A stretch of DNA of 64,000 nt from Dactylonectria macrodidyma (taxonomy: Eukaryota; Ascomycota; Sordariomycetes; Hypocreales; Nectriaceae). The translations under genes were made by a program, and so were the position numbers. The stretch covers positions 1,240,001 to 1,304,000 of the forward strand of contig JAGMUV010000019.1 of the NCBI GenBank assembly GCA_020744425.1, in the 5' to 3' direction. The notes beneath the pieces were generated by a model. That model saw nothing but the letters and a program-made list of their open reading frames with translations. It did no database searches and was not told where the DNA came from. This document shows, one piece after another, positions 56,124-64,000 of the stretch; within the stretch, counting starts at the first letter, position 1, and every line of letters begins with the position of its first letter.

Positions 56124-56647
56124 GCCTGTACCTTGGGGTGCGATCGGACGAGGTGGACTTTGGGTGTAGTGGATGAGATGGGAAATATTTATAGATGACT
56201 AAGCTAAACAGAGAGAGGCCGAATGTCAGGGCGGCAATTCGACACTCGACAGTGATGTGAAAATGAGGGTTAGGATATATGTTTTTTTTTAGAGTATTAG
56301 CTTTTATTGCGGCGTTTTCGCTGAGAGGTCTGACTTGACACTTTGGCTAAGTCTTGGTGAGGCTGCTGGGAACTGAAAATGCTCTGTTCAAGTTATCATC
56401 CTCAAAGCTAAGCGTGAACTTGTTGATGAGAGTCTTTACACATGCTACTGATCGACTAAGATCATGAGTGAGAGTGATTGAACCTGGGTCTAAAGGAGGA
56501 AAGTACATGATGATCCACTAGACTGATTTGATAGTAAAGATAGGGGAATGTGAAGCATAGGTTCACAGCAGCTGTAGGGCATCTTCATGACCCAAAATTG
56601 AGCCAAGATGCAAAAAAAGAGATCGGCGGGCGATGTGAACAATCTTT
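56124..56647. other. Bcs1 promoter and tRNA-Ile 3' flank
   Basis: No gene. A run of seven T on the minus strand (A at 56612-56618), about 30 nt past the tRNA, can terminate Pol III. Confidence 0.5.
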
Positions 56648-56743
56648 TGCTCCCAGCAGGGCTTGAACCTGCGACCTTCGCATTACCAACACTTGCAAGT
56701 TGAAGTATTAGTACGAAGCTCTAACCAACTGAGCTATGGAAGC
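56648..56743 (-). tRNA. tRNA-Ile(AAT), with a ~22-nt intron
   Basis: Minus strand. Acceptor stem GCTTCCA/TGGGAGC with A73, D arm GCTC-AGTTGGTTA-GAGC, anticodon stem TCGTA/TGCGA, variable loop AGGTC, T arm GCAGG-TTCAAGC-CCTGC. The anticodon loop reads CTAATA before the intron and A after it, giving anticodon AAT at positions 34-36 and a 22-nt intron after position 37. A and B boxes are intact. 74 nt when spliced. Confidence 0.94.
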
Positions 56744-59514
56744 CAACCGATTTTGATGGATGCTGGCGTCGCAATTTGGACATGGGAATTTTCGAGGATT
56801 CAGTGGTTCGTGGGGACAGTTGGGATCCGTCTGTGCTGAGGGCAAATGGAGAGTGGGGGAGTGGAGTGAATTGGGGGTTGTTGAATGAGTTGCAAAAAGT
56901 CGTTGCTTAAGGTATGACGAATTGGAACAGGTGTGGAGGGGCTTCGGAATTCCATTTTACAGTGCATAGCGGGGTCAATAGGCCAAGAGCCATGGTGGGG
57001 TTTGCATCTCGTAAGGCCTACGTATTTGGAGACATCTGATGACGGGCGGAGGGGATCTCAAGTGGTTGCTTGTAATTAAGGCGTGTGAATGGCGCAGTTG
57101 AGGATGACCATGCGAGTTAGAGAGTGTTACATTGATGAGAAGAACATGATACGTGATGCTCGTGGCGGGTAGTTTCACCGACTAATGGGGCATCAGGTCA
57201 TGACAATCTTGAAGCTTTGGACAGATTGTCGTACTCTCTTCCGGGGGGTGGCAGGCATCGGGGAGGACTGAGCACCACATGTCAAAGCTGGGACTCCGTC
57301 AGCCCGTGAATCCATCAACCAGCGCCGAGACATGGGCCATTGACTGATGAGTGAGGGCGCGAGCATTGTCCGATTTCCCGGCTGATGTATCTTGTTCTTT
57401 TTTCTCCCTTCTCTTTTTCAGTTCGTTTGCAATCCTCTGTTCCTGGAGAAGGTCAATTGCCAAGTTCCTGGCCGGGGATTGTTGCCCGACACCGGGTCTG
57501 GCCCGGGACGCCGACGCAATACCTGGCATGGCTGCCGGACATGGTTGAGCGTGAGCCTGTGAGGGTGGCACAAAAGCAACCCAGTCGCGGGTGGCGGGTG
57601 GAAGGGGAGGGATAACCTTGCAGCCAGTACAGACTGCAAATGCGGCATATCGAGATTCCACCGGCACTGCACATGCGTTAGCCCGGCGGTTGGCCAGCCA
57701 GGTCAGCCCTCTTTTCTCACAGGAGGCACTGCGGCGGCCTTTGACGGGTCAGTTCTTTCGTCAGTTCGTTCGTTCGTTCGTTCGTCGACACTGTGTGACG
57801 CTTGGGAGGAGGATCAAAGCCGGTGCGGTTGTCCCGCCCCGGCACCACAATGCTTACACCGTCGTGACGCCGCTGGCCAACCGTGTCAATCACGGTGTCA
57901 AAAAGTATGCGGGGGAGATGGATACCATGGGGTCACACGAGAACAGAGGCCAGTGTGTTGCCAGCGACGACGAGTAAATGCTTCCTGATTGACGGGTTCG
58001 ACGGATTCGACTGGCTCAAAGGGCCATCCCGTCCCGCATGTTTCCGTACAGCGCCCCCGACGCGTTGCCCGCATCGGCTACGTTAGGAAGAAGGCTCGGC
58101 AATGAGGCATCATATAAGTCCGCTTGAGTCCCTCCCCCCCTTCCCCTCGGCCAAAAGGTTCGCCTTGGATCTTAGTGAATTGAGTCTTTAAAAAGCCTCG
58201 AGTCCGTCTCGTCATCTCACGCTCTACTACTCTACTTGCAAATATATCCCTCCATCCTCCACACATCCCCACCACCTCCACCCAAGCCGTTTCTCGCTTG
58301 TCGACCACCATCGCGGCTGGGAGATCTGTTCGTGTAAGTCGAGCCACCGTCCAATCTGCAAACCTTGCAAAAAGCAACCAGCCCCAAAACCCCCCCACTA
58401 TACCACCGAGGGGGAACCCTCAGTTCGACGTCAGAACGCTCCCGCTAGCTCGAGTGAGCCACTGGTGGTGGATCGCCAGGACCCAGAGCTTCGTCAAAAC
58501 AGAGCTGGCACAAGTGCTCGTGATACTTGTTACTCGCGCTGCTGCACGCACTGCATTGCGCCCTGGCCAAGGTGTCCAAGTGAAAAATGCCGAAAAACGA
58601 TGGGGAGCTGCGGGATGGCTGCCGGAGACGGTGCTCTCTGAGCTGTCTTCTGGGCTGAGGTGTGCGGTGAGGCCTGCTAGCCCCTCCCTTGCCTGGCTGC
58701 GTGGAACGCCTGGCTGATCGGATGCTTGGCTACCTTTGCTCTGATTACGAACCTCGCCTCACTTTACTCACCTGTTGCTGTCATTGCTTTGGACTCCTCA
58801 GCCCATGGCTGAGCTAGTCATGGCCATCCCACGGCCAAAGAGGGGCGAGCAGTCTCCAGCAAAGTCTCCAGCAAAAGGCTCCAGCAAGTCTCTGGTGTCT
58901 GCATGCTCGCCAATCGAGACAAGGTGTTTGCAAATGAAATTGGCCATCGCCAGCTGCGAGATGAGAGATCCGCCTTCTCTTATCACGAATGGTCTGCGTT
59001 GGACCCGACTTTCACTGGGTTTCACCGAGCCGGCAGGGGACAAACAGGTCACCTTGGCTCACCTCACCTCACCTCGCCTCATGCCAGAGGGAGCAAAGGC
59101 CAACAACGAGCCAGCGCTCCAATGGATGATCCCATTATGTCCCCTGCCCTGAGCCCTACCCTGAGCCCTACCCTGGCGCCTCGATCACCGCATTGATTCT
59201 GTCCTCGTACCTGCGCCCAGTTTAGTTATTTTCTGTTGCTTGTGGCGCTGCGTGCATCATACCCCTCCCCTTTCTTAGGTCGTTTGCGCATCGCCCTGGC
59301 CTTATCGATAAGCATCGCTCGTCCAGAAAACCCCGCGCCGCGCCCCTCCCTACCGTCATCGTTCCCCCATCCATCCAACTGACAATCTCCCCTTGCTCAA
59401 CAGATTCTTCTCCTCGCATATATTTCCTCGACCTTCCCGAGTTGACCTCCCTCTCGATCGACCCAATTCATCATCTTCCTCAACAACCTACTACCTTCAT
59501 CTACAATCGCAATC
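56744..59514. other. gene-free region and aldolase promoter
   Basis: 2.8 kb with no supportable gene. Contains a GTTC tetranucleotide repeat (about 57764-57784), CTCAC repeats (about 59058-59078), a CTGAGCCCTAC tandem (about 59150-59175) and a C/T-rich leader (59245-59510) typical of a strongly expressed fungal glycolytic gene. Short frames (57299-57667, 58298-58717, 58775-59152) have no recognisable content. Confidence 0.5.
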
Positions 59515-60802
59515 ATGGGTGCTCAAGACGTTCTTACCCGCAAGACCGGTGTCATCGTTGGTGATGATGTCCTGCGCCTGTTCGAGTACGCTCGCGAGAA
59601 GCAGTTTGCTATCCCCGCTGTGGTACGTCAGACATCCCGCCAAACGGCGGGTTCTCACATGATGGCCTTGGGATAACCGCTTACATGTAACGCTATAGAA
59701 CGTCACCTCCTCCTCTACCGTCGTTGCTACCCTCGAGGCTGCCCGTGACGCCAAGTCCCCCATCATCCTCCAGTTCTCCCAAGGTGGTGCCGCCTACTTT
59801 GCTGGCAAGGTGTGTAACATTCCCGTCTCTTCATCCCCACGTATTGAGTCGACAACCCTGACGCAATCTCTGTATAGGGTGTGAGCAACACCGACCAGGC
59901 TGCCTCCATCGCCGGTTCCGTCGCTGCCGCCCACTACATTCGCTCCATTGCTCCCACTTACGGCGTCCCCGTCGTTCTCCACACAGACCACTGCGCCAAG
60001 AAGCTCCTTCCCTGGCTCGATGGCATGCTCGATGCCGATGAGGCCTACTTCAAGGCCAACGGCGAACCCCTGTTCAGCTCCCACATGATTGATCTTTCCG
60101 AGGAGTCTGTCGAGTGGAACGTTGAGACCACCGCCGCCTACCTCAAGCGCGCTGCCCCCATGAAGCAGTGGCTCGAGATGGAGATTGGTATCACTGGTGG
60201 TGAGGAGGATGGTGTCAACAACGAGGATGTTGACAACGCCTCCCTCTACACCCAGCCCGAGGATATCCTCAACATCTACAACACCCTTTCCGCCATCTCC
60301 CCCTACTTCTCCATTGCCGCTGGCTTCGGTAACGTCCACGGTGTTTACAAGCCCGGCAACGTCAAGTTGCACCCCGAGCTTCTCGGCAAGCACCAGGCCC
60401 ACGTCAAGGCTGCCATCAGCTCTGAGCTCGACAAGCCCGTCTTCTTCGTCTTCCATGGAGGCTCTGGTTCTTCCAAGGAGGAGTACAAGGAGGCTATCAG
60501 CAACGGTGTCGTCAAGGTCAACATGGACACTGACATGCAGTTCGCTTACTGCGCTGGTATCCGCGACTACATGGTCAACAAGAAGGACTACGTCTCTACT
60601 CTCGTCGGCAACCCCGACGGCGAGGACAAGCCCAACAAGAAGTTCTTCGACGTAAGTTTACCCTAGTATCTTTAAGTTTGTTGTGTGATTTTCGATACTA
60701 ACTCTTGCATAGCCCCGTGTCTGGGTTCGCGAGGGTGAGAAGACCATGACTAAGCGTGTCGCCGTGGCTCTCAGCGACTTCAACACCGCTGGAACTCTGT
60801 AA
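59515..60802 (+). CDS. fba1: class II fructose-bisphosphate aldolase
   Basis: Zinc-dependent cytosolic enzyme of glycolysis and gluconeogenesis that cleaves fructose-1,6-bisphosphate to dihydroxyacetone phosphate and glyceraldehyde-3-phosphate. Four exons: 59515-59622, 59699-59809, 59878-60651, 60713-60802; introns of 76, 68 and 61 nt, all phase 0. 360 aa, the standard fungal length. Zinc ligands lie in VVLHTDHCAK (about residue 110), the EMEIGITGGEEDG strand with its Glu, the FGNVHGVYKPGNV His and the VFFVFHGGSGSS His; the last also forms the phosphate loop. DTDMQFAYCAGIRDY binds the second phosphate. Codon use is strongly biased to C-ending codons, fitting very high expression. The last exon encodes RVAVALSDFNTAGTL. 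Confidence 0.97.
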
Positions 60803-61126
60803 ATTGTCTCAACGACGTGAAGGGTTCTAGCAATGTACCCAGGCTTGTGACAAGTCTCATGCATGACTTGAGAAAATGGATAGCACGGTGAGGTGGAAAC
60901 ACCCTCCTAGCGCCTGGATTCATAATAGTCGCCCAGGCCAGCAAATGCACCCCTGGTTAATAACGGGAGCTGGAAGAAATACGTAAAAACAGAAAAAAGA
61001 GAAAAAGATGACGTACAATTGGTGTCCGTGAAGAACTTACCAATGTTGTGCATCTATTCCCATTGCATGATTATGATCTGTATTGCCAAATTCGTGACCA
61101 TCGTCTTTGACCGAAGCTTTCCCTGT
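60803..61126. other. intergenic between convergent genes
   Basis: 3' UTRs of aldolase (+) and the Gfd2-like gene (-). No gene seen. Confidence 0.5.
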
Positions 61127-62214
61127 CTAGTTAGAGCTGGTTCCCTCACTATGACTGGCTTCTCTGCTATGCTGATCCAATGCCCTTTGTCTCATCTCTC
61201 TTCTCAGTTTGGCTGCAATCTCCTCCTCGTTCAGTGGGCGCGGCGGAGGTGGAGCTTGAGCAATCGTCTTCAGTGCTGGGGCCCAATCTGGGATTGGCAT
61301 CCCGCTCAATTGACGCTCAACGTCGCTCACAACGATCATGAGTAGGGCTCGAAGGATGAAATGCGCATAGTTTCCGGAGGTAGGGAGTCCCTCATATGGA
61401 ATTTGAAACCCACGGAGGAACTCCCCGAGGCTATACCTATAAGATAGTTGTAGTGGATGCTGCGCAGCATTTACAGTATCGATGGTAAAAAGAGGATTGA
61501 GGTTGATGTTAAGCCTGTGTAGAATCGCGCGCTCGGGTTTTCCATCTTGGAAAACGAGAGCGAGATGCTGGCCACTCAGTTCCCTTTTCATCTGCGCTTC
61601 GAAATCAGAGAGTAGAACAACCCTGCGATCTCCGAACGGGAAAGTATTGTCTCCCAGTTTCTGTTCTTGGGGACCTCGGACAATCCAGTGGTGGGATTGT
61701 ATGACGCGAGATGATTGATCAAGCTCCTGGTTCGGTAGGCCAGAGAGTAAGTTTTGCAAAGATTGGGTGTCTACAATTGAGAAGCCGATCCGAAAGCGCT
61801 CGATAACCTCATCTTGTTCTTCGAGCTTGTTAATCTTGATACTGACAAAACTGATATGCTTGATATTTGGGTTCGCATGGAGTAGCGAAGCTGTAGATGG
61901 CACACGAGGCCACGGAGTGGAGGGTTCAGACAGATGGGCTTCGCCGCAAAACCCAAATATCCATCGAAGCATGAGAGTCTCGTCTCTGAGAATTCTTTTG
62001 TGAGCTAGGATAACGGCTCCTGTCGTTTCATCAAATCCGCTTGGTTGGTCCATGGCTGAGTGGGGAATATTCAAGTCGTAGGGCTGATACCAAGTGACGA
62101 ATGTTCCTGGATCTGAAATAGTAGTTATTGTTTTGGTGTTAGGCCGTCTTCAAGTAGAAGTTGAGAGAGGGCTACACGTGACACAAATTTTCCCACAATG
62201 ACTCTTATTCGCAT
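61127..62214 (-). CDS. Gfd2/YDR514C-like RNase H-fold protein, probably catalytically dead
   Basis: Exons proposed on the minus strand: 62214-62178 and 62112-61127, with a 65-nt intron (GTGTAG...TTTCAG) giving 340 aa. The second exon is open upstream through DPGTFVTWYQPYDLNIPHSA to a good acceptor, so a first exon is likely, but its donor is weak; the safe start is the Met at 62053 (308 aa). The fold follows the Gfd2/YDR514C family, an RNase H-like 3'-5' exonuclease relative: ISFVSIKINKLEEQDEVIERFRIGFSIVDTQ is strand 1-2, SHHWIVRG the next block, then FPFGDRRVVLLSDFEAQMKREL and the DTVNAAQHPLQLSYRYSLGEFLRGFQIP block. In strand 1 the expected D-x-E pair reads K-x-N. The C-terminus has NEEEIAAKLRREMRQRALDQ. 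Function unknown. Confidence 0.68.
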
Positions 62215-62489
62215 CGTTCTGTCGTTAGTCTCGTTTTAGTTCAGCGTGGCAGTACTCGAATAATTGAGTAACATCTTTGTATTTCGGTTATCGTACATCT
62301 TCGTCGTTTTACCATGTCCATCCCGTAAAAATGCGGAGAAAAAGATGGAGGAGCGGACCCTGTATAATAAGCTAACCCCCTCTTTGTTTTACAGCTGTCT
62401 TGCCTTACGCTCTGTTCTTCGCTTTATTACATCCACCACTTTGACAGCCTCCCCGCCTCATCATAGCTCCTGGTCGCCTATAGCTGAAA

Positions 62490-63797
62490 CTACCAACCCA
62501 GAAGCTCCTTCTCTATCTTCGTCACGTCATCGCTGCTCAGGCTCGTGGCAGTTTGTTTCTCAGCCTTGGTCTTGTCAAATCGCCAGAGACCGCCGGTCTT
62601 GTCAGCATCGCCGTTGAGGGGCACGCCAACTGCCTTGCCGAGCTGCTCAAGAACATCGTCGGTGCCCTCAACAGCGGTGAAGTACTGGCGCTCCCACGAG
62701 CGGTCCTCAGAACGCTCTTTGTTGCGCATCTCGCGCTGGGCTTGCTCAATCTTGGTCTTCTCGACCGAGGTAACGTCCATGTCTCCATCCTGGATGGCCT
62801 TAGCGACACGGGCCCAAGCGCGGCGGGACTCGAGAGGGTGTTGCTTCTCGACGGGGGCAACCTGAAGCTCGGTCTGGGGGGTGGCGACGGCATCATAGGT
62901 GGCGACGAGGGTAGATTTGGAGTTTGACTTGGCGGGGCCCTCGAAGATCTCAAAGGCCTTGTTCCACTGGCCAGTGACGTTGTAGAGCACCTCTTTATCC
63001 TTGCCGGTGGGAGTGACGGTGCCGATGACGCTGTTTTTCTTGCCAGAGAGCCAGCCCTTGCCGCTGTAGTCAATCTTTGCAGTGTATCCGCTGGAGGAGG
63101 CGATGTAGCTAGTGCCGTCAAGCTCGACAAATGGAGCTCCAAAAATGAGACCCTCAATGTGGAGGGAGGGGAGGGTGATCAGGTATGATTCGATTTCGCC
63201 AGTCGAGAGGGGTACACGGAGGACGGCGTGGCCAATCTGCTTGACGATGATGGTGCTCTTGAAAGTGGCTTTCTGGGCATTGTAACCCTCGAGCTCGACG
63301 CCGGTCTTGTCGTTGCGGACGCAGTATGCAGTGGCAGGTGGGTGGTGGCTGACCTGCTCGGAAACGAGGGTGGTGGTGCCAGCCTCATCGGACCAAGTGC
63401 CCAGGAAGAGCTCGCCCAGGAAGGGGTTCAGGGGCTTCTTCTCGTTGCCGTACTGCTCGCTGCGGCTAGCATACTGGTGCTTGAGGGTGGACAAGAACCA
63501 CTTCAGAACCAGCATGGTGCGCTTCGCCGCGTCGGCTTCGGCAGCGGGGGCGGTCAGGACTGGAGGATGGGTGGCCCAGTAGGCGGAGAACTCGGTGAGG
63601 GACTGCGACGAGAGGATGAAAGGGGGCGCGGTGAGGGACGAAAGGTCGCCATTGAAGGAGGCGATGGACTAAGAGAGACGGGTTAGGCCTGGGTAGCCCT
63701 CACGGGGACGATGTCTCGTCGAAAGGAGAGGGCATCAAACTTTGAGAAAGGTGGTCCAGCTGCTGCTGTTGGCGACGGACGTGGATGACGACGACAT
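62490..63797 (-). CDS. kes1: oxysterol-binding protein homologue, Kes1/Osh4 type
   Basis: Cytosolic sterol/PI4P exchange protein acting at Golgi and ER contact membranes. Exons on the minus strand: 63797-63741 and 63668-62490, with a 72-nt intron. 411 aa, consisting of the OSBP-related lipid-binding domain only, without PH or ankyrin domains, as in Osh4. The N-terminal lid MSSSSTSVANSSSWTTFLKS is split by the intron. Later come NPFLGELFLGTW, the EQVSHHPP fingerprint at about residue 122 (PI4P-binding His pair), SLHIEGLIFGAPFVEL, YSGKGWLSGKKN and the C-terminal basic/acidic helix with RSEDRSWERQYF. The donor is GTTTGA, an unusual sequence, but the joined reading (FLKSIASFNGDLSSL) fits the family well. 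Confidence 0.93.
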
Positions 63798-64000
63798 GGT
63801 GGATGGATGAGTGACGCGATGCGATGCGATGGACGAGAGCAAGGCGAAAGAGGAAGGGGAGGAGCAAGAGTTGAAGAGAGCAAAAGAGGAACGAGGGAAA
63901 TAGGAACGTCGGGGTGCTTGTATGTGAGATCTAAGGTGCGAGGGAGGTGTGTGGTGTAACTTGTAGCGTGCGCTGCGATTTGATCTGCGTCGAGGGGGGC
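63798..64000. promoter_or_regulatory. promoter/5' UTR of the Kes1 gene, cut by the window edge
   Basis: Read on the minus strand the region is C/T-rich just before the start codon, usual for fungal leaders. No other feature. Confidence 0.45.

Noticed and set aside
59794..60456. 220-aa minus-strand frame opposite aldolase
   Set aside because: Caused by the strong C-ending codon bias of the aldolase gene.
1..64000. CRISPR arrays, rRNA genes, bacterial-style operons
   Set aside because: None seen; the window is eukaryotic nuclear DNA.

Overview
The window is nuclear DNA of a filamentous ascomycete (Pezizomycotina, most likely a Sordariomycete such as a Hypocrealean). The reasons are short introns of 46-237 nt with GTRNGT donors and YAG acceptors, single-copy eukaryotic genes spaced 0.3-4 kb apart on both strands, intron-containing nuclear tRNAs, fungal families (Dap1, Tim44, Kes1, YAT-type amino acid permease, fungal heme peroxidase), and a block of LTR retrotransposons destroyed by what looks like repeat-induced point mutation (RIP). 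Species cannot be set from the sequence alone.

Left arm (1-38 kb). In order: a Vps70/glutamate-carboxypeptidase-like M28 membrane peptidase (+); a Dap1-type heme-binding membrane protein (-); a secreted protein of unknown function (-); a small ankyrin protein (-); a large multi-exon secreted or membrane-anchored protein (+); an intron-containing tRNA-Ala(TGC) (-); a NADAR-domain protein (+); Tim44 (-) divergent from mitoribosomal uS11m (+); a PPPDE/DeSI peptidase (-) divergent from the Obg-like ATPase Ola1 (+); a 1313-aa VPS9-ankyrin-PX protein (+); a 4.3-kb gene-free stretch; a conserved fungal protein of unknown function (+); a 12-TM amino acid permease (-). Two adjacent mitochondrial biogenesis genes (Tim44, uS11m) share a promoter of about 260 bp.

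Centre (37.3-52.3 kb). A secreted heme peroxidase gene is followed 26 bp after its stop codon by a 13.3-kb AT-rich island. It resolves into three nested LTR elements: a Ty3/gypsy chromovirus (+, 39052-52323), a Ty1/copia element inserted into its 3' region on the minus strand (45693-51800, 5-bp target duplication AAAGT), and inside the copia element a 425-bp miniature LTR element with 90-bp LTRs (50991-51415, target duplication AGTCT). The two large elements are riddled with stops and almost lack CpA/TpG; the miniature one is essentially intact and holds tRNA-like A- and B-box sequences. This nest is the most interesting part of the window.

Right arm (53-64 kb). Bacterial-type poly(ADP-ribose) glycohydrolase (-), Bcs1-type AAA chaperone (-), intron-containing tRNA-Ile(AAT) (-), a long intergenic/promoter stretch, class II fructose-bisphosphate aldolase (+), a Gfd2/YDR514C-like RNase H-fold protein with apparently lost catalytic acids (-), and the oxysterol-binding protein Kes1/Osh4 (-).

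Exon structures were worked out by hand from splice sites, reading frame and remembered family conservation. No database search was possible.
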